DNA from: Deinococcus sp. Leaf326
GTDB taxonomy: Bacteria > Deinococcota > Deinococci > Deinococcales > Deinococcaceae
Direction: 5' to 3'
Assembly (NCBI RefSeq): GCF_001424185.1
Contig: NZ_LMOM01000032.1
Span: 62,001 to 126,000, forward strand
DNA: 64,000 nt
Part shown: positions 9,780 through 19,288 of the stretch, one piece after another
How positions within the stretch are numbered: the stretch's first letter is position 1
How the letters are laid out: each line of letters begins with the position of its first letter
Notes under the pieces: model-generated
Database searches by the model: none
Told to the model about the DNA's origin: nothing
Seen by the model: only the letters and a program-made list of their open reading frames with translations
Position numbers and translations under genes: made by a program

Positions 9780-12700
9780 CTAATCTCGCTCTGGACGTGA
9801 ACCCGACCAGCGGACCTGGGCACTCCGGCCGGCATAGACGCCCGAGAAGGTCTGCGCAGCGACATCGAACTGCACGACTAGGGCCGTGTCGACGCCGTCC
9901 GCCCGTACGAAGGCGTTGAGGACGGGGGTGCCGGCGTCGCCGCTGAGAGTCCCGCGCACGCTGCCGCCGGGCAGGTCGGGCCGGACCGAGGTCAGGGTGC
10001 CCGTGACGCGCGTGCCCTCGATCCGTAGCGCCAGGCCGCCGAACGTGTGCCGCCAGGTGCCCGCAACTCCGGCGTAGGGCTGCGCGGCCGGGGAGGGCGT
10101 GACCACCGCCTGCAAGGGTACGCGCAGAGTCACGCGCTCGCCGCCCGCACTGAGCACGAAACTCTGGTCGGCGGTCCGGGCACGCGGCGTGCTCGTCTGG
10201 CCGGCGGGCGGAAAGGACCCGTCGGCATTGGGGCCGCGCAGCCCCGTGATGAACACCTTGTTCACGCCGCGCACCTGCCAGACGAGGGTAGCGAACTGAC
10301 CGGAGCGCAGGCTGGCCGGAAACGCCACAAACTTCTCGATCTCGGTGACCGGCGTAGTGGGGGCAGCCGGCGTGGACGGACCCGCCGACGTGTCCCCCCG
10401 GCTCCCCTGCGGGGTAACAGCAGAAGGAGAAGCGGGCGCGACCACCCTCACGCTGAGGCGCGCGAGCCGCTCGGCCCCGGACGTCCGGCCAAGGGTAAAG
10501 GTCTGCGTCCCCGTCCGGGTCAGGGACACGCGGGTCTGGGCGGTGGACGCGAAGGTACCCAGCGACCGGCCGTCCGGACCGAGCAGGACCACCCGCCCGT
10601 TCCCCCTCCCCTGCCAGCGCAGGGTCAGGGTCTGGCCTACAGTCGACCGCGCGGCACTGGCCGTGAAGGAGGTGATCTGGAGCGGGGGAACTGGAACCGC
10701 TGGCGAAGCGGTGGCTGGGGACCGAGTGACCGGCGTCTGCCCTACTGGTGCCTGGGATGCTGGCGTCTGCGCAGCCGGTGCCTGGGCTGCGGAAGGCCGG
10801 GTCGCTGTAGCCTGGCTGGCCGGGCTGCCCGACCCCTGCGCCGCCGAAGTTTGACCCAGAGAAGACGGCCCAGCCGCCGTCCGAGGAGCGCGCAGGGTCA
10901 GGGTGCGGGTCAGCAGGACCGGCACGCCCGACTCCCCCTGGACCACCAGGGACAGGCGGCCCATCTGCGCGGTGGCGATCAGGCTCAGGTCTCCGCTGGG
11001 GGGCAGGGTCTGGCGCTGGTCGCTCCAGCGCAGTTCGGCGCTGCGCACGCCCGCCGTCTGCCAGCGCACGGTCAGGGGTTGCCCGATGACCGGCGCGGCC
11101 GGGCTGACCGTAAACGCCAGGATGCGGGCCGGGCGGGCAGTGACCGTCACAGCCGCAGCCGCCATCACCTCGGTCTGGCCGTTGCTGGCCTTGAGGGTGT
11201 AGTTGCCACTCGCACGTGGCACGAAGGTCCGGTTGCCCGAGGCCGGCAGGTCACCCAGCGGCGAGAGGCGCACCCGGCTGGCTCCACTGACCTGCCAGCT
11301 CACCGTGACAGGCTGCCCCGGCGTGACGGTGGCGGGCGTCATGACAAAGCGCGCGATCTGTGGGGGGCGCAGGGCGGCGACCTGCACACTGCGGTCCTGC
11401 TGCCCGGCCAGGTCGCCGCCGCCACGGGCGACGAGTTCGAAGCGGGTGTCGCGCCGCAGCGTGAGCTCCCGGCTGCCCGACGCCGGCACCGACCCGAAGG
11501 GGGCGAGGGTAACGGCCGCCGCGTTCTCGGTCGCCCAGCTCACCGTGACGGTCTGCCCGAGCGCTGCCTGAGCCGGCGTGACGCTCAGGGCCGTGACCCG
11601 CGGAGCAGGGGTCAGCGGACTGACCGTGAGCTGCCGGGTCTGCCGCGTGAGCGGCCCACTGGCGATCAGGGTGTAGGTCTGGGCCGCCTGAAGACCCGGC
11701 ACCTGGGTCTGTCCACTTTCCCCCAGCGTGCGGCCGGGGAGCTCCTCGATGCGGACGTTGCCCGCACCCGAGGTCCTCCAGGTCAGCGTGAAGGCCTCGC
11801 CCCGTGCCGGCGCCCCACCGACGAGCGCGAACTCGCCGATGCTGGGGGGACGGGCGACCCAGACGCCCCCAGCCAGGGCCGCCGAGGCCAGCAGTGCCGC
11901 CGCCCACCAGGGCAGGAAGGGCCGCTGGTCCAGTCTCGCCGAGGCCTGCACCGCCGAGTGCACCGGAGGCCAGGGTGCCGACGGCCCCGGTGCCGAGGCG
12001 CCCAGGGCAGTGGGCCCCCGCCCCGCGTCGCCGGGGCGGCTGAGCTGATGCACCACTCCCAGGACGTGCAGGGTGCGCCCAGCGAGCAGCGCGGGCGGCA
12101 GGCGCAGTTGCAGCGTGTCATGGTATTCGCCCCCCGGCGCAAGCTCGAACTGGCGCCGGACCGCGCCGTGGCCGACCACCGCGCCCGGCGGAACCGTCAC
12201 GTCGAGGTTGTACTGCTGCGCCCGGTTGCCCCGGTTGCGCAGGCTCAGGGCCACCGTGGCGCTGCGGCGTACGACCGACTGTGCGGGACGCAGCTCCAGA
12301 ACGCTGTCCACGAAAGGAAGGACCCGCAGCGCGAGAGGCAGCCGTGCCAGCACACGGCGCCCGGCCGGCAGGTCTGCCGCTGCGCCGTCCGTTCCGGCCG
12401 GGTCTGGCCGAGTCCCCAGCGCCAGCACTGTCACATCCAGGCGGCGCGGCGCCGTATCGGGCGCGCGCGGGGCCGTGAGCCGCAACGCTACCAGCGCCTC
12501 GGTCCCGGCGCTTAGGGTCACCGGCGGCAGCGGCGCAGCCCAGCCGGCAGGCAGACCCTCGGTCTCCAGCTCAATGTCCTCGCCGTCCAGTTCGGGTGCG
12601 CCGCGCAGGGTCAGGGTGATGGTGCGCGTGTCGCCGGGCCGCAGGACCGTCACGCCGGCCTCGGCGTCTTCCGCTGGAACGTCGTCGGTACTAGGCAGCT

Positions 12701-13472
12701 CGGCGCTCAGGCTCAGAAGCTGGGTACTGGCCGCCACGCCCTGAACCCCAGCGGCGAGATGCAGGGCCCGGAGTTGACCCAGAAACCCGGCCATATCGGG
12801 AAAGGGGACCGACAGGCCCAGGCAGCGCGCCGCGAGCTTCCGCCACGGGTCCCCCAGGACCAGCAGGTCATCGAGGCCAGGATTCAGGGGAAGCGGCCCC
12901 CCACTCAGGCCCTCGAAGAGCAGCGCGCCCAGGGCGTACAGATCGTCGTGCGCGGTCGCCTTGCCCCCGACACGCTGCTCGGCACTCTGGTAGGGGCTGA
13001 GGGGATCGGGCGGCCGCAGACTGTTCAGGCCGAAATCCGAGAGCCACACCCACAGCTGCTCGCCGCGCGCCTCCAACAACACGTTCTCAGGCTTGAGGTT
13101 GCCGTGGACGGTGCCCTGCGTGTGCGCAAAAACCAGCGCATCGGCCGCCTGACGTATCAGATCGGTGATCTGCTCCGGTGGCATCCCTGCGCCTGGGGTC
13201 AGGAGGCGGCGCAGCGAGCCCGCCTCGGCCAGAGGCATTACCGAGAGGACGTGGTCCTGCCGCTCTTCGGGCAGCGAGAGGGGCAGGATATGAGGGTGAA
13301 GCTGCGCGGCACCCAGGGCCAGGGTGGCAGCCAGAGGTTCCGGCGGCACCCCGACGAGCCGGACCGCCACCAGCCGGGGAGCGTCGAGATCGGCGGCCGC
13401 ATATACACTGCCGCCCCACCCCTCGCCCAGCAGGTGAACGAGTTCGAGACGCTGGGGCCGGGACCACTCCAT
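9780..13472 (-). CDS. Membrane-anchored pseudokinase with Ig-like repeats
   Basis: This 1230-residue protein begins with a Ser/Thr kinase fold (about 6-235). The glycine loop (LGEGWGGSV) and the DFG motif are present. The catalytic loop, however, reads HGNLKPENVLL instead of HRDLKPEN, and the ATP-binding Lys strand reads VAVRL, so both catalytic Asp and Lys are replaced. Beta-rich segments (about 270-515) follow, then one membrane helix at about 520-540. Outside are at least five repeats that start like ITxFxxxPAxxxxGQxxTxxW (near 626, 707, 784, 936 and 1044). A Ser/Ala/Gln/Pro-rich linker (about 865-925) and a C-terminal beta domain (about 1140-1230) complete it. The predicted topology is kinase inside and repeats outside. 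The likely role is sensing or scaffolding without catalysis. The start is ATG 61 bases after the epimerase gene. Confidence 0.85.
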   Translation of the reverse strand: MEWSRPQRLELVHLLGEGWGGSVYAAADLDAPRLVAVRLVGVPPEPLAATLALGAAQLHPHILPLSLPEERQDHVLSVMPLAEAGSLRRLLTPGAGMPPEQITDLIRQAADALVFAHTQGTVHGNLKPENVLLEARGEQLWVWLSDFGLNSLRPPDPLSPYQSAEQRVGGKATAHDDLYALGALLFEGLSGGPLPLNPGLDDLLVLGDPWRKLAARCLGLSVPFPDMAGFLGQLRALHLAAGVQGVAASTQLLSLSAELPSTDDVPAEDAEAGVTVLRPGDTRTITLTLRGAPELDGEDIELETEGLPAGWAAPLPPVTLSAGTEALVALRLTAPRAPDTAPRRLDVTVLALGTRPDPAGTDGAAADLPAGRRVLARLPLALRVLPFVDSVLELRPAQSVVRRSATVALSLRNRGNRAQQYNLDVTVPPGAVVGHGAVRRQFELAPGGEYHDTLQLRLPPALLAGRTLHVLGVVHQLSRPGDAGRGPTALGASAPGPSAPWPPVHSAVQASARLDQRPFLPWWAAALLASAALAGGVWVARPPSIGEFALVGGAPARGEAFTLTWRTSGAGNVRIEELPGRTLGESGQTQVPGLQAAQTYTLIASGPLTRQTRQLTVSPLTPAPRVTALSVTPAQAALGQTVTVSWATENAAAVTLAPFGSVPASGSRELTLRRDTRFELVARGGGDLAGQQDRSVQVAALRPPQIARFVMTPATVTPGQPVTVSWQVSGASRVRLSPLGDLPASGNRTFVPRASGNYTLKASNGQTEVMAAAAVTVTARPARILAFTVSPAAPVIGQPLTVRWQTAGVRSAELRWSDQRQTLPPSGDLSLIATAQMGRLSLVVQGESGVPVLLTRTLTLRAPRTAAGPSSLGQTSAAQGSGSPASQATATRPSAAQAPAAQTPASQAPVGQTPVTRSPATASPAVPVPPLQITSFTASAARSTVGQTLTLRWQGRGNGRVVLLGPDGRSLGTFASTAQTRVSLTRTGTQTFTLGRTSGAERLARLSVRVVAPASPSAVTPQGSRGDTSAGPSTPAAPTTPVTEIEKFVAFPASLRSGQFATLVWQVRGVNKVFITGLRGPNADGSFPPAGQTSTPRARTADQSFVLSAGGERVTLRVPLQAVVTPSPAAQPYAGVAGTWRHTFGGLALRIEGTRVTGTLTSVRPDLPGGSVRGTLSGDAGTPVLNAFVRADGVDTALVVQFDVAAQTFSGVYAGRSAQVRWSGSRPERD

Positions 13473-13533
13473 GTCCCTTCATTCTAAGGGGAGAACCCCC
13501 CGCCCGGCCCCGGACTGGATGAGAAGCGGCGAC

Positions 13534-14493
13534 TCAGGTCCCGGCGGCCTGCACCTGACGGTACCAGGCCAAGGTACGCGCCAGGCCGGTTTCCAGCGGC
13601 GTGAGGTCCCCCAGCAGCGCGTGCAGGGCGTGCGCACTCAGGACCGAGCGGCCCACGTCGCCGGCCCGCGGCGGTCCGCTCTCGATGGCCACCCCAGTTC
13701 CCGAAACCCGCAGCAGCGTCTCGGCCAGGGTGCGCGAATCGGTCCCCTGGCCGGTGCCCACATCAAGAATGGACGTTCCCGGCTGCAGTCCGCCGTACAG
13801 CGCGAGCAGGTTGGCCCGCGCCACGTCGCCCACATACACATAGTCGCGCACGCAACCCCGGTCTCCGGTTTCCGAGCGGCCGTTGACCCGCAGCGGCGCG
13901 CCGCGCAGCACCGCCTCGCAGAAGGCGGCCACCACTCCTGCCTCGCCGTGAACGCTCTGGCGCTCGCCGTATACGTTGCTGTACCGCAGCGTGGCCGCTT
14001 CCAGACCGTGATGCTGGCGGTAGACCTCCAGGTAGTGCTCGCCCGTCAGTTTGCTGACCGCGTAGGGGGTAAAGGGCCGCAGCGGGCCGCCCACCTGCCC
14101 CACTTCTCCTTCCGGCACCTCGCCGTAGATGGCGCCGCCGGTCGAGGCGAAGACCAGACGGCGGACCCCGCCCTGGCGCGCGGCTTCCAGCAGGTTCAGC
14201 GTGCCGAGCACATTGACCGAGGCGTCGTGGACCGGGTCACGGAAACTGCCCGGCACACTGGCCTGCGCCGCATGGTGACTGACCCACTCGGGGGCGAAAT
14301 CGGCGACCGCCGCCGTCACCACCGCCGCGTCACGGAGGTCGGCCTCGTAGACCCGCACGGCGCCGGGCACATTTTCGCGCCTCCCACTCGACAGGTTGTC
14401 GAGGACCGCGACCTCCAGCCCCTGCGCCAGCGCCTGCTCGGCCACATGACTGCCGATAAATCCCAGCCCACCCGTAATCAATAGCCGTGTCAT
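13534..14493 (-). CDS. NAD-dependent epimerase/dehydratase (GalE-like)
   Basis: This 319-residue short-chain dehydrogenase-type enzyme probably epimerises a nucleotide sugar such as UDP-glucose/UDP-galactose. The NAD fold starts at once with TGGLGFIGSH. The active-site pair is YAVSK near residue 145, with Ser/Thr in FASTGGAIYGE before it. Substrate-side motifs include RYSNVYGERQ and DYVYVGDVARA, typical of the GalE branch. The start at 14493 is chosen because the nucleotide-binding strand begins there; an upstream in-frame Met adds 31 unrelated residues. The pseudokinase follows on the same strand, and a secreted protein lies upstream. This suggests, but does not prove, a role in cell-surface glycans. 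Confidence 0.88.
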   Translation of the reverse strand: MTRLLITGGLGFIGSHVAEQALAQGLEVAVLDNLSSGRRENVPGAVRVYEADLRDAAVVTAAVADFAPEWVSHHAAQASVPGSFRDPVHDASVNVLGTLNLLEAARQGGVRRLVFASTGGAIYGEVPEGEVGQVGGPLRPFTPYAVSKLTGEHYLEVYRQHHGLEAATLRYSNVYGERQSVHGEAGVVAAFCEAVLRGAPLRVNGRSETGDRGCVRDYVYVGDVARANLLALYGGLQPGTSILDVGTGQGTDSRTLAETLLRVSGTGVAIESGPPRAGDVGRSVLSAHALHALLGDLTPLETGLARTLAWYRQVQAAGT

Positions 14494-14793
14494 CGCACCC
14501 GTCCCAGTTCGGAAGAAGGCCTGGCCGCCGCGCCGCGCGTCGTCCTGGCAGGTCAAGCATCTAAGGTGCTGCTCTCTGGCAAACACCGCCGCGAACGCCG
14601 GCCGACAGGCCGAGTCTCGCCCAGCAGTCTAGCGGGCCGGAGAAGCGCCGAGACCCTGGGCCGGCCGTCTCTGGAATCGCTCAAGGCGGAGGCGCTCTGC
14701 AGGGGGCCGGCATAGAGAGGACAGAAAAGAACGCCGGCCCGGGAGGACCGACGTACCCTATGACAGAGAAGTCAGGAGAAGACGGAAGAGAAG
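14494..14793. other. Intergenic region between epimerase and DUF11 genes
   Basis: About 300 bases without a convincing gene. It must hold the promoter of the epimerase gene and the end of the DUF11 transcript. GCCGGC copies near 14707 and 14732 could pair weakly; no T-rich terminator is seen. Confidence 0.45.
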
Positions 14794-17085
14794 CTACTTC
14801 GTCCTGACGGTGATATCGAGGACTTCGGTCTGGTCGGGCAGCAGGGGCGTCGCGGCACAGCTCACGGTGCCCGCGCTACCGGCCGCTGGGGCCGTCACGA
14901 CAGGATTGCTGCTGGAAGTGGTGCCCGTGTAGACCGTGCAGGTCGCCGACACGAACTGTAGATTGGCGCTCAGAACGTCTCTGAGGACGAAGTTGCTCAC
15001 GGTGGTGTTGTAGTTGTTCTTGGCGATGATCTGGTAGTTGTAGTTCACGCGGGGTAGGTAGCTCTGCGTGTTCAGGGCGTCGTAACCGACCGGGTTGCCC
15101 ACGTCGGTCGCGGCGGGCGTACCGGCACTCGCGATACCCACAAAGACCGGTGGCGTAGCAGACGCCTTGGTGGGATCGTTCGCTACCTTCTGCGTGTTCA
15201 CAGCTGGCGTAGTGCCGCCGGTGTTGGTGAACTTGCCAGTCACGATATCGCCAGCCACGCGGATGACGAGCAGGTTGTTGAGGTCAGTCAGGACGAGGCT
15301 GCCGCCCTGATTGGCGCTGTACACGCTGCTGGCCGTCTGCTGGAGGGTAGGGGCGGGCAGGGGCAGGGTACCGGTGGCTGCAGACGTTCCAGTCGCAGCA
15401 GCATCGGCAGGAATCGTCACGGTGGCCGTCAGAGGAGCCGACGTGTTGGCCGCGACGTTGCTGACGGTGTAGGTGTTGAAGGTCACGCCGCCCACCGTTG
15501 TCGTGCCGGTCTGGGTCACGTTGTTGCCGCTGTAGACGACCGGTACGGTGCGTGTCGTGCCGTTCCGGATGGTGACAGTGACGTAGCCGCTGAGAGTGTA
15601 ACTGTCGGTGTAGGTGCCCGTGTTCGCCACACTCATCGTGTAGGCGACGCTCGAGCCGGGTGCCCCCGTCTGCGACTGCGCAGTGGTGGGGTTGACCGCC
15701 AGAGGACCGCTCGTCAGGCTCGACGTATCCCCGAACTGGGCCTGGGTCGGCTGGATGGTGTCAGTGGTGTCGTCGCTGACGTTCGAGTTGTTGGCCGAGG
15801 TGGCCCTGACGACCAGGTCCAGCGGGTGCTGGTTGGCCAGCGAGTTGCTGTCGGAGTACGTGACCTGGGTGACATAGTTGGCCGAGCCAGCTGCCGCGAC
15901 CGTCACGGTGTCGATGGGGCTGTTGCTGCCGTTCAAGAACTGCACGACCACATCCCGGCCCTGGGCGTCCTTGCCGGTGTACGTGCCCACAGACGTTTTG
16001 GTAAAGCTGTCCAGTCTGTTGGGACCCGTTCCATTGACCGGGGTCAAGGTGAGGACGTCCGACAGGGCGCCGCTGTTGGTGAGGGTGTTGTTGAACCGCA
16101 CCACGTCGGGGGTGGCGTTGGCGTCGGCGGGCGGGTAGGCGATCTGCTGGTCACCCACGACGGTGACGAGCGTGGTGCCGGGCGCAGTGCCGCTGGCGGG
16201 CGGCGTGCCTGCGCCGGTGGTAGGCGGCGTGCTCGCCGTATAGCCGGGAGTTGCGGCGGCACCGGGAGGCGTGACCGTAGTGCCGCCGGGCGACGTGGGA
16301 ATGTTGGTGATGAGAGGATTGTAGACGTTCGCCACCGTGAACTGCATGTCGGTCGTGGCAGCTGGAGCCGGGCTGGGCGTCCCCCCGGTAACGGTCTGAC
16401 CTTCGTTGAGCGTCGAGCCCGTGGCGACCCCGTTGGCGGTGGTCCCCGTTCCGACCACAGTGCCGACTGGCGAGGCGCCGTAGAGGGTGCCGGGGGTGGC
16501 AGCGGCGGGTACCGTGAACGACTGGACTACGGTGATGACACCATTGGCCGGCAGTGTGACCGTTCCGTCGCCGTTGGGGGTCACGGCCGTGGCGCCGTTG
16601 GCGTAGGTGTACGTTACGGCGCCGGTCGCCAGCGTCCCGATGGTCGAGGTGGTGGAGTTCGCAGCCGTGTTGCCAGTGGTGTTGGCATCCACCTTGACGT
16701 TCAACGGCGTGTTGCCGTTGTTGACGATGTAGTACGTATTGGTCACGACGTCGCCGGGCTTGACGTTGATCTTGTAATCCGGCGTGGGAAGAACAGTGCT
16801 GATACCGTTGGCGGCGTTACTGGCCGTGCCGCCACCGTCAGGGTTGCTGGAGTTGTACACGATGTCGAAGCTGGGCAGGGGCAACACGGTCGTCGTGACG
16901 ATGTTCGAGGCGCCGTCGATCGTCTTGGCCGGGTCGCTGGGGTCGGTAAAGCTGGAAGTCGCCTGGTTGGTGATGGCAGTGCCGCTGGTGGTATATCCAC
17001 TGGGGTTGGCAACGGGCGCCGCTGCAGAAGCGACTCCTGCCGCCAGGGCGACCATCAGGGTGAGAAATTTGGTATTTCCTTTCAT
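14794..17085 (-). CDS. Secreted DUF11-type repeat protein
   Basis: This 763-residue protein has a classical signal peptide (MKGNTKFLTLMVALAAGVAS, cleavage near AAA). The rest is Thr/Gly/Asn/Pro-rich beta sequence. Several segments resemble DUF11 or 'conserved repeat' domains (KPGDVVTNTYYIVNNGNTPL; AQSQTGAPGSSVAYTMSVANTG). The C-terminal block (YQIIAKNNYNTTVSNFVLRD ... EVLDITVRTK) is typical of the end of DUF11 proteins. Cys is very rare: the only two visible lie in the last 75 residues and could pair. Such proteins are common at the Deinococcus surface; the function is unknown. The ATG lies 7 bases after GGAGGAA. Confidence 0.88.
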   Translation of the reverse strand: MKGNTKFLTLMVALAAGVASAAAPVANPSGYTTSGTAITNQATSSFTDPSDPAKTIDGASNIVTTTVLPLPSFDIVYNSSNPDGGGTASNAANGISTVLPTPDYKINVKPGDVVTNTYYIVNNGNTPLNVKVDANTTGNTAANSTTSTIGTLATGAVTYTYANGATAVTPNGDGTVTLPANGVITVVQSFTVPAAATPGTLYGASPVGTVVGTGTTANGVATGSTLNEGQTVTGGTPSPAPAATTDMQFTVANVYNPLITNIPTSPGGTTVTPPGAAATPGYTASTPPTTGAGTPPASGTAPGTTLVTVVGDQQIAYPPADANATPDVVRFNNTLTNSGALSDVLTLTPVNGTGPNRLDSFTKTSVGTYTGKDAQGRDVVVQFLNGSNSPIDTVTVAAAGSANYVTQVTYSDSNSLANQHPLDLVVRATSANNSNVSDDTTDTIQPTQAQFGDTSSLTSGPLAVNPTTAQSQTGAPGSSVAYTMSVANTGTYTDSYTLSGYVTVTIRNGTTRTVPVVYSGNNVTQTGTTTVGGVTFNTYTVSNVAANTSAPLTATVTIPADAAATGTSAATGTLPLPAPTLQQTASSVYSANQGGSLVLTDLNNLLVIRVAGDIVTGKFTNTGGTTPAVNTQKVANDPTKASATPPVFVGIASAGTPAATDVGNPVGYDALNTQSYLPRVNYNYQIIAKNNYNTTVSNFVLRDVLSANLQFVSATCTVYTGTTSSSNPVVTAPAAGSAGTVSCAATPLLPDQTEVLDITVRTK

Positions 17086-17796
17086 GATTCCTCCGTGTTC
17101 GCCCCTTTCCCGGAGTCGAACAATCTCCTCATTAAAAAACTGTAAAAGGTGGAACAGAATCCTGACTCGGCAAAACCACCCTTTGGGGGCATTTACGGCC
17201 TCGTCCAGGAAGTGGGCGCGGTACGGACCTCACTGCTGGGAGCAAAATCCAGGCCGCCTAAATACCGTCCAGAACATCAGAGACAGCGTCACAAGAAGCA
17301 GGGTGCCCCTCCAGGATTTCAGGCAGCCAAGGCCCCCGACTGGCCGCTTTGTTCCTGCGCTCGCGGGTGACTTTCCCTTTTGGCCCAGCTGTCACGGAGC
17401 CGGGTACGTCTTCCTGATTAGGGTCATCTAGGCGGATGGGGCCAGGACAGCCCAGTCCCGACTCGCTTCACAGGGCCTCCGGCTCCCTGCGGCCGAGGGG
17501 CACATCTCAGGTCATCGCTTCCCCTGAAGTTTCCGCCAATGGGCTTTGCGGCACACACCACGTCGCCATAGAGCGGATACAGGTCATCGGCCCCCTCAGC
17601 TGCGGCGCTACGTAGGCCGCTTTCCAACACTGGAAAGGGCTTGAGCGACGCAAACTATGTTCTTTAATGAGCAATGAATGAGTATTCGGCAAAGAAGTGT
17701 CAGAGGGGGTGGTTTATATCTGAGGGGCCCATCCGGCCAGGCCCTGTTCGCCGCTTCCGGATGGAGCAAGCGCGGTGTACTGGGAGGTCGGGAGGG
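17086..17796. other. Long intergenic region, possible gene debris
   Basis: About 710 bases lie between the DUF11 gene (minus) and the roadblock-DUF4388 gene (plus). No intact gene is convincing. On the minus strand at about 17545-17610 the frame gives DLYPLYGDVVCAAKPIGGNF, which vaguely recalls SMI1/KNR4-type proteins, but it has no family-length context. Promoters for both flanking genes must lie here. Confidence 0.4.
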
Positions 17797-19116
17797 ATGC
17801 CAAGTCAGAAATCGTCGTCTCTTTTTCTGGTCGCCGACGAGCAGGGCCGGTTGTCCGGACACCTCTCGGCACAGTTCGCGGCGGCGGCCGACTGGGAGAT
17901 CTTCACCTACGCCTGCCCCGCCGAGGCGATCCGGATAGACGATCAGGACGCGCCCAATCTGGCCGTCGTTCTGTGCACCCGCACGGACGGCACGCTGCCA
18001 CCCGACCTGATTCCCCTGCTCGAGCACGCCAAGCACCACTGGCCCCTGACCTTTTTCGTACTGGGTGCCGAGGGACCTCTGCCGGACGTGGACGTGCTGT
18101 TCGCGCGCTTCGGGGAGATTCCGGTGGTGGACCTCACCGACGCCACCAGCACCCGGCACATCGTCGAGCAGGAGATGGCCAACAGCCATTACGGCACCGT
18201 CCGCGGCGTCCCGCTGCCGGGCTTCCTGCAGATGATGGAGTGGGAGCACAAGACCCTGGGGCTGCGGGTGACGTCGGGGGCGCTCCTGGGGCGGCTGCAC
18301 CTGCTTCAGGGCAAGCTGGTCAACGCCTACTCGCACCAGAGCCGCAAGACCGGCGAGGAGGCGGTGCTGGAACTGCTGGCCTGGGACGAGGTGACCATCA
18401 CCATCGAGCGCTCGCACCACAACCACCAGGGCGTGCCGATGAAACCGCTGAGCGCCCTGCTCATGGAGGCGATGCGGCTCAAGGATGAGCGCGAACGGGG
18501 CGACTCACCCCTGGCGCCCGACGATTTTCTGCTCGACGACATGGAGGGAAGCGTGTTTTTCAGGAGGCCGAAAAGTTCGACCGAGGGCCTGCCCAAACCC
18601 CAGCAGGCGGCTGCCCCGCCGGCCACACCGCCCGCAGCCCCCTCCTCCCCTCTCCCCGCAGCGCCAGCCTCACTGGTCGCGCCGCCCCCGTCCGCTCCCC
18701 TTTCCTCCGACTCTTCTTCTGCACCGCGTCACTTCAGTGACCACGAGGTCGATATGGCAAACGTCAAAGAAACCCTGAACGCAGCAACCTCCTCTATCGA
18801 CGGCGCCATGGCGGCGGCCCTGGTGGATTACGAAAGCGGCATGGCGCTGGGCATGGCCGGCTCGGGTGTGGACCTGGAACTGGCCGCCGCCGGCAATACC
18901 GAAGTGGTCCGCGCCAAGATGCGCACCATGGACATGCTGGGCATCAAGGGCGAGATCGAAGACATCCTGATCACGCTGCAGAGCCAGTACCACATCATCT
19001 ACATCGTTCCCGACCGCACCCTGTTCCTGTACCTCGTGCTGGCCAAGGACAAGGCCAACCTCGCCATGGCGCGCTACAAGCTCAAGTCCCTCGTGGCGGC
19101 CCTAAGCATCAACTGA
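17797..19116 (+). CDS. Pseudo-receiver-DUF4388-roadblock protein
   Basis: This 439-residue cytoplasmic protein has three parts. Residues about 1-120 look like a receiver fold that lost its phosphoacceptor: the expected Asp strand reads VVLCTRTDG. Residues about 130-260 are a DUF4388 domain (YGTVRGVPLPGFLQMMEWEH). After a Pro/Ala/Ser linker (about 264-308), residues 320-439 form a roadblock/LC7 domain (NVKETLNAATSSIDGAMAAA; LFLYLVLAKDKANLAMARYK), the type that partners Ras-like MglA GTPases in polarity and motility. The start at 17797 is chosen for the GGGAGGT 8 bases upstream and the receiver-like N terminus. With the chemosensory operon at 23-9056 it may serve the same motility pathway (inference). 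Confidence 0.85.
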   Translation: MPSQKSSSLFLVADEQGRLSGHLSAQFAAAADWEIFTYACPAEAIRIDDQDAPNLAVVLCTRTDGTLPPDLIPLLEHAKHHWPLTFFVLGAEGPLPDVDVLFARFGEIPVVDLTDATSTRHIVEQEMANSHYGTVRGVPLPGFLQMMEWEHKTLGLRVTSGALLGRLHLLQGKLVNAYSHQSRKTGEEAVLELLAWDEVTITIERSHHNHQGVPMKPLSALLMEAMRLKDERERGDSPLAPDDFLLDDMEGSVFFRRPKSSTEGLPKPQQAAAPPATPPAAPSSPLPAAPASLVAPPPSAPLSSDSSSAPRHFSDHEVDMANVKETLNAATSSIDGAMAAALVDYESGMALGMAGSGVDLELAAAGNTEVVRAKMRTMDMLGIKGEIEDILITLQSQYHIIYIVPDRTLFLYLVLAKDKANLAMARYKLKSLVAALSIN

Positions 19117-19288
19117 AGCGGCCCCGCGTCCGTGTTTCGTCCCTGCGCCGCCACTGACCGGTGTCCGTGGGGACGAACCTTTCTGGCGTGTCGGGCGCCG
19201 GGCGGCTCCATGCCGGCGCAGAGAACTCGGCACATTGCCGCGGGTCACCATCCGTCCCCCTCTGGATGTCCGCGCCTGTGAAGATCGC

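Noticed and set aside
17424..17692. Minus-strand frame with a weak SMI1/KNR4-like stretch
   Set aside because: Only about 20 residues look protein-like, the rest is low quality, and no start or family-length domain exists.
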